Assembly (NCBI GenBank): GCA_900546615.1 | Contig: URDJ01000017.1 | Coordinates: 1 to 53,879 of the forward strand | Length of the DNA: 53,879 nucleotides | Direction: 5' to 3' | Source of the DNA: an uncultured Eubacteriales bacterium | Lineage (GTDB): Bacteria; Bacillota; Clostridia; Oscillospirales; Oscillospiraceae | Part shown: positions 1 to 7,188 of the stretch, one piece after another | Layout: every line of letters begins with the position of its first letter | How positions within the stretch are numbered: the first letter of the stretch is position 1 | Program-made: the position numbers and the translations under genes | Notes under the pieces: generated by a model | What the model was told of the DNA's origin: nothing | Databases searched by the model: none | The model's input: the letters and a program-made list of their open reading frames with translations, nothing else

Positions 1-55
1 AACTCAGGTCCGCCGTCTTCGGCATTCCGTTTGCCACCCATTTGATCTTGTCCAT
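1..55 (-). CDS. Cut-off gene, N-terminal 18 residues only; function unknown
   Basis: An ATG on the minus strand at 55-53 opens a frame reading MDKIKWVANGMPKTADLS that runs off the left edge. A GGAGG lies about 9 nt upstream, so the start is well supported. A sigma-A type promoter (115-142) and two copies of an AT-rich palindrome precede it. The fragment is too short to name. Because it lies downstream of ssnA on the same strand and has the same palindromes as the other genes of this cluster, I infer it belongs to the same nucleobase or purine-related regulon. Confidence 0.6.
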   Translation of the reverse strand, partial: MDKIKWVANGMPKTADLS

Positions 56-89
56 TGCCCAGCGCCTCCATAAACCAAATTTTATTATG

Positions 90-104
90 CTAAAAAATTT
101 TTAG
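90..104. promoter_or_regulatory. AT-rich palindrome, candidate operator (copy 1)
   Basis: CTAAAAAATTTTTAG lies just downstream of the -10 box of the promoter at 115-142. The identical 15-mer recurs at 151-165 upstream of the -35 box, so the two copies bracket the promoter. Confidence 0.55.
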
Positions 105-114
105 TTCCGAGCAC

Positions 115-142
115 ATAATACCACATATGAAACAAATTGCAA
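115..142 (-). promoter_or_regulatory. Sigma-A type promoter of the cut-off gene
   Basis: Read on the minus strand: -35 TTGCAA (142-137), 16-nt spacer, -10 TATTAT (120-115). AT-rich palindromes flank it on both sides. Confidence 0.5.
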
Positions 143-150
143 GAGCAAAT

Positions 151-165
151 CTAAAAAATTTTTAG
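151..165. promoter_or_regulatory. AT-rich palindrome, candidate operator (copy 2)
   Basis: Exact second copy of CTAAAAAATTTTTAG, placed immediately upstream of the -35 box of the promoter at 115-142. Confidence 0.55.
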
Positions 166-182
166 CTCATGAATAAGTTTTT

Positions 183-1517
183 TCAAACGCAGGCGCGGCG
201 CCAGAAATCCGCCGCCTGCTGTCTCGCGTCGGCGAGCAGCCCGTCCGCGTCGCAGGTCTTAACGACCCTGTTTTCCATGACCACTTTTCCGGCTATCACC
301 GTGGTCACGACGCTCCGGCCGTCAACTCCGCCGAGGATATGCGCGTCCGCGTTCGCAGCATCCATGGGCGTGGGCGGCTGGTAGTCGCAGACGATGATGT
401 CCGCCGCCGCGCCCGGCTTCAGCACGCCCAGCTCCACGCCGAAAAACCGGCTCGCAATCGAGGGGTTGCCCCGGAACAGCAGGCCCGGGAGCGCGCCCTC
501 CCCCGCCATGGCGTCGCCGGAATTGTGGCGGCAGAGCAGGCTCGCAATCCTCAGGCTGCCCAGCATGTCCGCACCGAAGCCGTCCGTGCCCAGGCCCAGC
601 GTCAGCCCCGCCTTTGCGTAGTCCTCGATATTCGCGCAGCCCACGGCGCTTGCCATGTTGCTCTCGGCGCAGTGTACCACCGCCGTGTCCGTCTCGCGCA
701 GGATCTGCACGTCCTCCCAGTTTAGGTGTATGCCGTGTGCCGCTATCGTCTTTCTGCCCAGCACCCCCCTCTCCCGCAGCCTGCGCACGATGGAGCGCCC
801 GTAGGTCTGCAGGCTGTGCGTCGTGTCCTCCAGCGCCTCCGCCACGTGGATGTGGCAGCCCGAGGTCGCCGGCAGCGCCTCCATGCAGGCCTCCAGCGTC
901 TTGTCCGAGAGCGTGAAGCCCGCGTGCATGCCCATCATCCCGCGGCGCATGCCGTCTGTACGGCGCGCGGCCTCGCGCATGAAGCTGAGGTTTTCCTGTA
1001 TCGCCGCGCGGCATTTGCTCTCGCCTTCCCGGTCCGAGACCTCATAGCACAGGCAGGCCCGAAGCCCCAGCCTCGACGCCGCCCTGTCCAGCTCCGGGAG
1101 GCTCCCCGTCACAGCGCCGTAGCTCGAGTGCTGGTCGAATACCGTCGTCACCCCGCGCCTCACGCAATCCAGAAATGCCGCCGACGCGCTGTGGTACACG
1201 TCTTCAAGGTTCATCGCCCGGTCCAGACGCCACAGCCCGCCCTCGAGTATGTCCATATACCTCAGCGGACGGTTCCCGCGCGGCGTCAATCCCCTTGAAT
1301 ATATAGTATAAGCGTGGTGATGGAGATCCACAAGCCCCGGCATGATGATACCGCCCCCGGCGTCCACGAAGCTCGCGCCCGGATACTCCCGCTTCAGCCG
1401 CGATACCGGCCCCAGCGCAAGTATCAGCCCGTCGTCACCCGCAGCTACCCCGCCGCCGGCTATGAAGGGCCGCTCAGGGTCCCGCGTCAGGACGGCTCCG
1501 CCGCCGATTATGACCAT
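183..1517 (-). CDS. ssnA: Putative aminohydrolase SsnA (amidohydrolase superfamily)
   Basis: A 444-aa metal-dependent amidohydrolase of the SsnA branch (chlorohydrolase/guanine deaminase-like fold). Visible motifs are the HxH metal site in DLHHHAY near residues 65-70, GMHAGFTLSD, CHIHVAEA, AAHGIHL, HCAESNMASAVG and the closing GTDGFGAD. SsnA proteins sit in purine or selenium-dependent hydroxylase clusters, but their substrate is not settled. I place the start at 1517 (MVIIGGGAVL): the GGAGG at about 1526-1530 is 8 nt from this ATG and too close to the ATG at 1523. It is divergent from the YheO-like regulator, with an AT-rich palindrome in between. That context and the permease at 2551-3843 suggest deamination of an imported nucleobase, which is inference. 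Confidence 0.85.
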   Translation of the reverse strand: MVIIGGGAVLTRDPERPFIAGGGVAAGDDGLILALGPVSRLKREYPGASFVDAGGGIIMPGLVDLHHHAYTIYSRGLTPRGNRPLRYMDILEGGLWRLDRAMNLEDVYHSASAAFLDCVRRGVTTVFDQHSSYGAVTGSLPELDRAASRLGLRACLCYEVSDREGESKCRAAIQENLSFMREAARRTDGMRRGMMGMHAGFTLSDKTLEACMEALPATSGCHIHVAEALEDTTHSLQTYGRSIVRRLRERGVLGRKTIAAHGIHLNWEDVQILRETDTAVVHCAESNMASAVGCANIEDYAKAGLTLGLGTDGFGADMLGSLRIASLLCRHNSGDAMAGEGALPGLLFRGNPSIASRFFGVELGVLKPGAAADIIVCDYQPPTPMDAANADAHILGGVDGRSVVTTVIAGKVVMENRVVKTCDADGLLADARQQAADFWRRACV

Positions 1518-1545
1518 CTCCATCTGCCTCCTTAAAAGGATCAAC

Positions 1546-1562
1546 CTAAAAAATATTTTTTG
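1546..1562. promoter_or_regulatory. AT-rich palindrome between ssnA and the YheO-like regulator
   Basis: CTAAAAAATATTTTTTG is a variant of the palindromes at 90-104 and 151-165. It lies in the divergent promoter region, where one regulator could control both genes. A TATACT -10 candidate for the plus strand is at 1603-1608 but has no good -35 box. Confidence 0.45.
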
Positions 1563-1651
1563 AAATCTCGCGTTTTGTAATAATTCTGCTTGTGCAACGG
1601 GGTATACTGTGGTAAAATGAATTGGAAAGTTGCAAAAGGAGGGTTTTCAGG

Positions 1652-2302
1652 ATGTTGAACGAAGCCACGCTGCAGATGCTCAGGCAGCTCGCGCACGGCC
1701 TTTGCGTCCATTTTGGCAGCAACTGCGAGGTGGTCGTCCACGACCTGAGCAGGAATCAGCCCGACAGCAGTATCGTCCTCATCGAAAACGGCCACGTCAG
1801 CAGCCGCAAGGTGGGCGACGGTCCCAGCCACATCGTGCTCGAGGCGCTCAGAGCCGACCCCGCAAACCTGGAGGACAAGCTCTCCTACCTCACCCGTACC
1901 CATGACGGGCGCATACTCAAGAGCAGCACCATCTACATCCGAGACGAGGAGGGCAGCGTCGCCGCCATCTTCGCCATCAACTATGATATCACCGGCCTGC
2001 TCGCCGTCGAGGGCAGCCTCCACTCCCTCATCTCCACCGAGGCCGGGGAGCAGAACGACAGCGAGCCCGAAAATATCCCCCTGAACGTCAACGACCTGCT
2101 CGAGGAGCTTATCAGCCAGTCCATCAAGCTCGTAGGCAAGCCCGTCGCCATGATGAACAAAGACGACAAGATAAAGGCCATCCAGTTCCTCAACAACGCC
2201 GGCGCCTTCCTCATCACCAAAAGCGGCGACAAGGTCAGCAAGCAGTTCGGGATAAGCAAGTACACCCTCTACAACTACATGGACGCCAGCAAAAACGAGT
2301 GA
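1652..2302 (+). CDS. YheO/DauR-like transcriptional regulator (PAS + HTH)
   Basis: A 216-aa protein with the YheO-type PAS domain in the first ~110 residues (LRQLAHGLCVHFG, VVVHDLSRN, FAINYDITGL) and a C-terminal DauR-like helix-turn-helix (KSGDKVSKQFGISKYTLYNY). Members regulate catabolic genes and sense small ligands through the PAS-like domain. The start at 1652 has AGGAGGG 9-10 nt upstream; the frame stays open upstream but lacks a ribosome site there. It is divergent from ssnA and convergent with the permease pair. It is the only regulator in the cluster and so the natural candidate to bind the shared palindromes. Confidence 0.85.
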   Translation: MLNEATLQMLRQLAHGLCVHFGSNCEVVVHDLSRNQPDSSIVLIENGHVSSRKVGDGPSHIVLEALRADPANLEDKLSYLTRTHDGRILKSSTIYIRDEEGSVAAIFAINYDITGLLAVEGSLHSLISTEAGEQNDSEPENIPLNVNDLLEELISQSIKLVGKPVAMMNKDDKIKAIQFLNNAGAFLITKSGDKVSKQFGISKYTLYNYMDASKNE

Positions 2303-2316
2303 AAATAACCGCCGAG

Positions 2317-2355
2317 ACGCCCCGGAGCCGATAAAGGCCCCGGGGCGTATTTTCT
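2317..2355. terminator. Bidirectional intrinsic terminator
   Basis: A 9-bp stem ACGCCCCGG / CCGGGGCGT (2317-2325 and 2340-2348), extended by an inner GCC/GGC, is followed by ATTTTCTT. It sits between the convergent regulator gene and the small membrane protein gene. Confidence 0.7.
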
Positions 2356-2357
2356 TG

Positions 2358-2549
2358 TCATGGCTGCCAGACAGAGTAGCCGTAGACCATGATGACGATG
2401 CTCACGATGAGCAGCACGTTTCCGACGGTTATGTACGCGGGCGTCACGCACAGGCAGGCCATGAACGCGCCGATGGCCATGATGACGGTGCCTATGAGCG
2501 CGGCCAGCTTGTAGCGCAGGAGACTGGGCTTGTTGTTCTTGTCCTTCAT
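2358..2549 (-). CDS. Small two-helix membrane protein, permease partner
   Basis: A 63-aa protein with a basic N-terminus (MKDKNNKPSLLRYK) and two predicted membrane helices (about residues 14-35 and 40-58) separated by a short PAYI turn. It starts 1 nt after the permease stop codon, so it is almost certainly co-translated with it. I do not recognise a family. By position it may be an accessory subunit or stabiliser of the NCS1 permease. Confidence 0.65.
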   Translation of the reverse strand: MKDKNNKPSLLRYKLAALIGTVIMAIGAFMACLCVTPAYITVGNVLLIVSIVIMVYGYSVWQP

Positions 2550-2550
2550 T

Positions 2551-3843
2551 TTACTTCGCCTCCGTATTCACGACTTTATTCTTGCCGGTGACCAGAGAGA
2601 GCACGATATAGAGCACCGCACCCAGCACGAGGCTGTTGAGCGAGGGCAGGCCCCATGGGATAACGTACACCAAAACGGCGCTCACGACCCAGCTTATCCA
2701 GGGTATGGCGTTCCACTTGGCAAAGGCCGCGGACTCCAGCGAGCCGTATTTGCCCCTGTGGATGATGAAGTAGTCCGCCAGGATGATGCCCGCCAGCGGC
2801 GGCACGATGTTGCCGAGGACGTTCAAGAAGCTGTAGAAGAAGTCCACCTGATAGGGCTTGAGCAGCGTGGCCAGGGCCGAGATGCCGATGACCACGATGA
2901 GGGTCTTGTTCCGGCCCGCCTTGAAGCTGTTGGCGAGGTTCAGGCTCGTGGAGTAGAGGTTCGCGACGTTCGTCGTGAAGATGTTCGTCGTCATGAGGAT
3001 GAGCGCCGGGATGACCAGGCCGAAGCCCAGCAGCACGTTCGTCAGATCGTAGTCGTTCATGGCGATGGTGGCAATGGCGCCGCAGACGATCATCAGGATA
3101 TTGCCGAACAGCAGGCCGGTCAGGGCCGAGGCCACGGCCTCCTTAGTGCTGCGGGCGTAGCGCATGATGTCCGCTATGCAGGTCGCCGTCGAGAGTATCC
3201 AGGCGCCGATGACCGTCGTGACGCCGGCGGCAAGAGTCATGGGCGCCGAGGGCCTGTATGCCATGAGCGCTTCCCAGCTGCCCAGCACGCCCATCGAACG
3301 GATGGTAGTCGCAATGGAGAGGAACACGATGGCAGGGATGGCCACGTAGCCGAGGATCGTAATGGCCTTCACGCCGTAAAAGGCGAAAGCACCCATCGCT
3401 ATGGCGCTGAGCACCATGCAGATCGCCTCGCCGACCTCGCCCATGCCGAGCGCCGTCGCGACGAAGTGTCCATAGGTCGCGGCCTGGATGGTGTACCAGC
3501 CGATGTTCACGATCGGCACGAAGATGGACGCCACCTTGGAGCCCATGACGCCGAAGCTGTACCTCGTCAGAAGCGCGAAGGTGAGGCCCGTCTTGCTCGC
3601 GATCACGCTGACCGCCGCCGCGATTATGCAGAGGAAAACATTGCCGATAAGAGTAGCGTAGATGACCTCCTTGAAGCTGAGGCCGACCGCCAGAGTCCCG
3701 CCCGCCATCATCGAAACGATGACAAAGACGAACCCGGTCCAGATGATAGTGAGGCTTATGTAGCTCTTGCGCTCGCTCTCCGGTACAGCGGTGAGCGAAA
3801 ATTCAGTATCCTGCTGTGCCGCCCGGGGTTTGCTTTCCTTCAC
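2551..3843 (-). CDS. NCS1-family nucleobase permease (CodB-like)
   Basis: A 430-aa polytopic protein of the nucleobase-cation-symport-1 family. It has about 12 hydrophobic segments and the family pattern PESERKSYISLTIIWTG, LLTRYSFG and NIGWYTIQA near the N-terminal third. Members import cytosine, allantoin, purines or related compounds. The start is a GTG at 3843 (VKESKPRAAQQD) with GGGAGG 8-9 nt upstream; the longer frame to 3951 would run through the promoter. The upstream region carries a promoter flanked by the cluster's AT-rich palindromes. Substrate is not deducible from the sequence, but an adjacent SsnA deaminase-like enzyme fits a purine or pyrimidine. Confidence 0.85.
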   Translation of the reverse strand: MKESKPRAAQQDTEFSLTAVPESERKSYISLTIIWTGFVFVIVSMMAGGTLAVGLSFKEVIYATLIGNVFLCIIAAAVSVIASKTGLTFALLTRYSFGVMGSKVASIFVPIVNIGWYTIQAATYGHFVATALGMGEVGEAICMVLSAIAMGAFAFYGVKAITILGYVAIPAIVFLSIATTIRSMGVLGSWEALMAYRPSAPMTLAAGVTTVIGAWILSTATCIADIMRYARSTKEAVASALTGLLFGNILMIVCGAIATIAMNDYDLTNVLLGFGLVIPALILMTTNIFTTNVANLYSTSLNLANSFKAGRNKTLIVVIGISALATLLKPYQVDFFYSFLNVLGNIVPPLAGIILADYFIIHRGKYGSLESAAFAKWNAIPWISWVVSAVLVYVIPWGLPSLNSLVLGAVLYIVLSLVTGKNKVVNTEAK

Positions 3844-3897
3844 GCTCAGGACCTCCCTTAAATAATACTGCGAGCCGGGACGATTATACAAGTAGCA

Positions 3898-3910
3898 CAA
3901 AAAATTTTTC
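3898..3910. promoter_or_regulatory. AT-rich palindrome downstream of the permease -10 box
   Basis: CAAAAAATTTTTC, the same core as at 90-104, is placed between the permease promoter (3940-3968) and its start codon. Confidence 0.45.
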
Positions 3911-3939
3911 GCCCCGGCCCGAAATCTGTTTGCATTTAC

Positions 3940-3968
3940 AGTATAGACCACCTCAAATGAAAAGACAA
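3940..3968 (-). promoter_or_regulatory. Sigma-A type promoter of the permease operon
   Basis: Minus strand: -35 TTGTCT (3968-3963), 17-nt spacer, -10 TATACT (3945-3940). AT-rich palindromes lie directly upstream (3969-4000) and downstream (3898-3910), the same architecture as at the promoter at 115-142. Confidence 0.6.
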
Positions 3969-4000
3969 CAAAAATTTTTTGATAACTAAAAATTTATTTG
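3969..4000. promoter_or_regulatory. Two AT-rich palindromes upstream of the permease -35 box
   Basis: CAAAAATTTTTTG (3969-3981) and CTAAAAATTTATTTG (3986-4000) follow each other directly upstream of the -35 box. They resemble the operators at 90-104, 151-165 and 1546-1562. Confidence 0.5.
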
Positions 4001-4039
4001 TCGAGTATCTCCCTATCCCGTCGATCCCTGTGTGAGAGC

Positions 4040-4117
4040 AAAAAAGCCCCCTCGCGCGGGAACCGCCCCGTCCTGCACGTTGAGCACAAAACGGGGCGGC
4101 CTTTGCGCGAAGGGGCC
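4040..4117 (-). terminator. Long-stem intrinsic terminator of serS
   Basis: Read on the minus strand, an outer stem GCCCCTTCGCGC / GCGCGAGGGGGC and an inner stem CCGCCCCGT / ACGGGGCGG form a nested hairpin that ends in TTTTTT (4045-4040). It closes the parA-parB-serS unit. Confidence 0.8.
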
Positions 4118-4138
4118 GTTTACCTCTGCGGTACCTTC

Positions 4139-5443
4139 TTATTTTTTGGGGACGAGCTTTTCCTTGCCGCCCATGTAGGGCCTGAGCACCTCGGGGATAT
4201 CCACGGTACCGTCGGCGTTCAGGTTGTTTTCGAGGAAGGCTATGAGCATCCTCGGAGGGGCTACGCAGGTGTTGTTCAGCGTGTGCGCCAGATAGAGCTT
4301 GCCGTCCTCGCCGCGTACCCTTATCTTCAGGCGCCTCGCCTGAGCGTCGCCCAGATTCGAGCAGCTGCACACCTCGAAATACTTGCCCTGCCTCGGACTC
4401 CAGGCCTCGATGTCGCAGCTCTTGACCTTCAAATCCGCCAGGTCGCCCGAGCAGCACTCCAACTGCCTCACGGGGATGTCCAGACTGCGGAACAGGTCTA
4501 CCGAATTTTTCCAGAGCTTGTCGTACCAGGCCATGCTGTCCTCGGGACGGCAAAGCACGATCATCTCCTGCTTTTCGAACTGGTGTATCCTGTAAATTCC
4601 GCGCTCCTCCAGCCCGTGCGCGCCCTTCTCCTTGCGGAAGCAGGGCGAGTAGCTCGTCAGTGTCAGCGGCAGCTCCGTCTCGGGGATGATCTGGTCTATA
4701 TAGCGCCCTATCATCGAGTGCTCGGAGGTGCCGATAAGGTAGAGGTCCTCCCCCTCTATCTTGTACATCATGGCGTCCATCTCCGGGAAGGACATGACAC
4801 CCTCGACCACGTTGCCGTGTATCATGAAAGGCGGGATAACATAGGTGAAGCCCCTGTCTATCATGAAATCGCGGGCGTAGGCCAGCACCGCCTCGTGCAG
4901 ACGGGCTATATCACCTACCAAATAATAGAAGCCGTTGCCCGAAACGCGCCTCGCGGCGTCGAGGTCTATGCCGCCGAAGCTCTCCATTATCTCGGTGTGG
5001 TAGGGTATGTCGAACTCCGGTGCCTTCGCCTCGCCGAAGCGCTGCACCTCGACGTTGCAGCTGTCGTCCGGGCCTATCGGCACGCTGTCGTCTATCATCT
5101 GCGGGATGACCATCATGACGCCGCGCAGCTTTCCCTCAAGCTCGGCCTCCTGCGCCTCCAGCTCTGAGAGCCGGTCTGCCTGCGCCTTGACCTTAGCCTT
5201 GACCTCCTCCGCCTCGGCGAGCTTGGACGGGTCCTTCTTCGCCTGGCCCATCAGCATTCCCACCTGCTTCGAGAGCGCGTTGCGCGAGGCGCGCAGCTCG
5301 TTGGCCTCGGTTATCGCAGCCCTCAGGCGTGCGTCATAGTCTATCGCCTCGTCGACCAGCGGCAGCTTGGCGTCCTGGTACTTCTTCTTTATGTTCTCAC
5401 GCACTGCCTCAGGATTTTCGCGTACAAATTTGATATCGAGCAT
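4139..5443 (-). CDS. serS: Seryl-tRNA synthetase
   Basis: A 434-aa class II aminoacyl-tRNA synthetase that charges tRNA-Ser in the cytoplasm. The N-terminal long coiled-coil arm (about residues 30-105, rich in K/A/E) binds the tRNA variable arm. The catalytic core shows TEHSMIGRY-type motif 1 context, FRKEKGAHG (motif 2) and the C-terminal NNTCVAPPRMLIAFLENN (motif 3). Length is normal for the family. It starts 10 nt downstream of the parB stop codon, so it is likely the last gene of the parA-parB-serS operon, and it is followed by a strong terminator. No T-box precedes it. Confidence 0.97.
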   Translation of the reverse strand: MLDIKFVRENPEAVRENIKKKYQDAKLPLVDEAIDYDARLRAAITEANELRASRNALSKQVGMLMGQAKKDPSKLAEAEEVKAKVKAQADRLSELEAQEAELEGKLRGVMMVIPQMIDDSVPIGPDDSCNVEVQRFGEAKAPEFDIPYHTEIMESFGGIDLDAARRVSGNGFYYLVGDIARLHEAVLAYARDFMIDRGFTYVIPPFMIHGNVVEGVMSFPEMDAMMYKIEGEDLYLIGTSEHSMIGRYIDQIIPETELPLTLTSYSPCFRKEKGAHGLEERGIYRIHQFEKQEMIVLCRPEDSMAWYDKLWKNSVDLFRSLDIPVRQLECCSGDLADLKVKSCDIEAWSPRQGKYFEVCSCSNLGDAQARRLKIRVRGEDGKLYLAHTLNNTCVAPPRMLIAFLENNLNADGTVDIPEVLRPYMGGKEKLVPKK

Positions 5444-5453
5444 CTTTTTCCCC

Positions 5454-6323
5454 TCATTCCTCTTTATTCAGGCCCGCGAGCGCCTCTATGAGCCTCTCGC
5501 GGTCGTCCGCTCCGTAGTATTCGAGCACTATCCGGCCCCTTTTGCCGTTTTCGCTGAGCAGTACCTTGCGTCCCAGCGCCCGCTCGAGCCGCCGCATGAC
5601 CTCGGCGGCATAGTCCACCCTGATCGCGCCGTCGCCAGTGACGGCCTTCGGGGGCTTCATCAGGCGCTTTGCCAGCTCCTCCGTGCGCCGCACGGACAGC
5701 CCGTTCTTCATGACCTGCCGCGCCGCGTCTATCTGCAGCTCTTCCGGCTTCACCGGCACCAGCGCACGGGCGTGTCCCGCCGAAAGCAGCCCCTGCTCCA
5801 CAAATTGCAGCACCTCCGGTGCAAGCGAAAGCAGCCTCAGAGCGTTCGCAACGGCCGGGCGGGACTTCCCCACCCTCTGCGCAGCCTCGTCCTGCGTAAG
5901 ACCGTAGTCCTCCATCAGTGTCCTGTAGCCCTGCGCCTCCTCGACGGGGTTTAGGTCCTCCCTCTGCAGGTTTTCCACCAGCGCCAGCTCGGTCGCGAGC
6001 CTGTCGTCAGCCTCTATGACCCGCGCCGGTATCTCAGTCAGGCCCGCCATGCGCGCAGCACGCCAGCGGCGCTCTCCGGCTATCAGCTGATAGTATCCTG
6101 AGTCAAGCTTCCGCACCGTAACCGGCATCAGCAGGCCGTACTCGCGTATTGACTCCGACAGCTCGCCCAGCGCCTCCTCGTCAAAGACCGTCCTGGGCTG
6201 GCCCTCGCGCGGCTCCACCTTCGCTATCGGCAGGCTCTGCACCAGCTCCTTCTGCTCCTCGTCCTTCGCGCTCTCGCCAAAGAGCACGTCCAGCCCCGTG
6301 CCGAGGCCCTTTTTTGCCGCCAT
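5454..6323 (-). CDS. parB: Chromosome-partitioning protein ParB
   Basis: A 289-aa ParB/Spo0J. The N-terminal KGLGTGLDVLF box is the part that meets ParA. The ParB/sulfiredoxin nuclease-like CTP-binding domain follows (QPRTVFDEEALGELSESI, AGERRWRAARMAG), then the helix-turn-helix that reads parS (GLTQDEAAQRVGKSRPAVANALRLL) and a C-terminal dimer region. It loads at parS and slides as a CTP-gated clamp to organise the origin region. The ATG at 6323 has a good ribosome site (GGAGG, 7 nt) and lies 2 nt after the parA stop codon. An in-frame GTG at 6329 overlaps that stop and is less likely. Confidence 0.95.
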   Translation of the reverse strand: MAAKKGLGTGLDVLFGESAKDEEQKELVQSLPIAKVEPREGQPRTVFDEEALGELSESIREYGLLMPVTVRKLDSGYYQLIAGERRWRAARMAGLTEIPARVIEADDRLATELALVENLQREDLNPVEEAQGYRTLMEDYGLTQDEAAQRVGKSRPAVANALRLLSLAPEVLQFVEQGLLSAGHARALVPVKPEELQIDAARQVMKNGLSVRRTEELAKRLMKPPKAVTGDGAIRVDYAAEVMRRLERALGRKVLLSENGKRGRIVLEYYGADDRERLIEALAGLNKEE

Positions 6324-6325
6324 CG

Positions 6326-7081
6326 TCACTCCTCCCTCCTCAGGAACTCGTCCGCAAGATGCAGATACGCACGGCTCCCCTTCGATATCCTGTCATATTT
6401 TATGACCGGCTCACCGTGGCTCGGCGCCTCCGCTATACGCACGTTCCGCGGTATCCTTGTTTTATACACCGCAGTCCCGAAGAACTTTTCCACCTCTGCC
6501 GCGACCTGCTCTGAGAAATTTGTGCGGGAATCATACATTGTAAGCACGATGCCCTGTATCTCCAGCGCCGGATTCAGCCGCTTTTTCGTCAGCTTTATAG
6601 TCGTCATCAGGTCCGCTATGCCCTCAAGCGCGTAGTACTCGCACTGCACCGGGACAAGTACCGAGTCCGCCGCCGCGAGCGCATTGACCGTCAGCAGCTC
6701 GAGAGATGGGGGGCAGTCGATAAATATGTAGTCGTAATCCTCTTTCAGCCCGAGCAGCCTCGTCTTGAGCACAAATTCGCGGTTGTCCATGTCCACAAGC
6801 TCCACACTTGCGCCTGACAGTTCCTTGTTTGACGGCAGGACATCGCCAAATTTGGTCTTGACCAGACAGTCCGAGGCGTCCGCACCGCGCACGAGCAGAT
6901 CGTATATGTTGGGTGTCAGCTCCTTCGAGACACCCATGCCGGAGGTGCTGTTCCCCTGCGGGTCGCAGTCGGCCAGGAGCACTTTCCGATTCCGCTTTGC
7001 AAGCGCCGCGCAGACATTCACGCAGGTCGTGGTCTTGCCCACGCCGCCCTTCTGGTTCGCGACCGCAATTATCTTGCCCAT
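6326..7081 (-). CDS. parA: Chromosome-partitioning ATPase ParA (Soj)
   Basis: A 251-aa deviant Walker ATPase. NQKGGVGKTTT at residues 9-19 is the P-loop with the signature lysine, DCDPQGN follows, and IDCPPSLELL is the Walker B segment. It binds DNA non-specifically as an ATP dimer and, with ParB-parS, drives origin segregation; in Bacillus Soj also acts on DnaA. Two parS sites sit directly upstream (7139-7183) next to a consensus promoter, so ParB may repress its own operon. Confidence 0.96.
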   Translation of the reverse strand: MGKIIAVANQKGGVGKTTTCVNVCAALAKRNRKVLLADCDPQGNSTSGMGVSKELTPNIYDLLVRGADASDCLVKTKFGDVLPSNKELSGASVELVDMDNREFVLKTRLLGLKEDYDYIFIDCPPSLELLTVNALAAADSVLVPVQCEYYALEGIADLMTTIKLTKKRLNPALEIQGIVLTMYDSRTNFSEQVAAEVEKFFGTAVYKTRIPRNVRIAEAPSHGEPVIKYDRISKGSRAYLHLADEFLRREE

Positions 7082-7107
7082 GTCTATCCCTCTTTTCTGT
7101 GTGTTCG

Positions 7108-7136
7108 ATTATAGCAGTTTCACGACGCCAATTCAA
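7108..7136 (-). promoter_or_regulatory. parA-parB-serS promoter
   Basis: Minus strand: -35 TTGAAT (7136-7131), 17-nt spacer, -10 TATAAT (7113-7108). The nearer parS begins 2 nt upstream of the -35 box. Confidence 0.75.
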
Positions 7137-7138
7137 TA

Positions 7139-7154
7139 TGTTTCACGTGAAACG
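7139..7154. promoter_or_regulatory. parS: parS site 1
   Basis: TGTTTCACGTGAAACG matches the bacterial parS consensus (TGTTNCACGTGNAACA) at 15 of 16 positions; only the last base differs. Confidence 0.93.
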
Positions 7155-7167
7155 GCGCGGCTCGACC

Positions 7168-7183
7168 TGTTTCACGTGAAACA
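7168..7183. promoter_or_regulatory. parS: parS site 2
   Basis: TGTTTCACGTGAAACA is a perfect 16-bp parS palindrome, 29 bp from site 1. Confidence 0.96.
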
Positions 7184-7188
7184 TTGGC

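Noticed and set aside
1603..1608. TATACT as a full promoter for the YheO-like regulator
   Set aside because: No acceptable -35 box at 16-18 nt; noted only as a -10 candidate.
4040..4117. Long hairpin near serS as a structured regulatory RNA
   Set aside because: It ends in a T-run directly after serS on the same strand, so an intrinsic terminator explains it.
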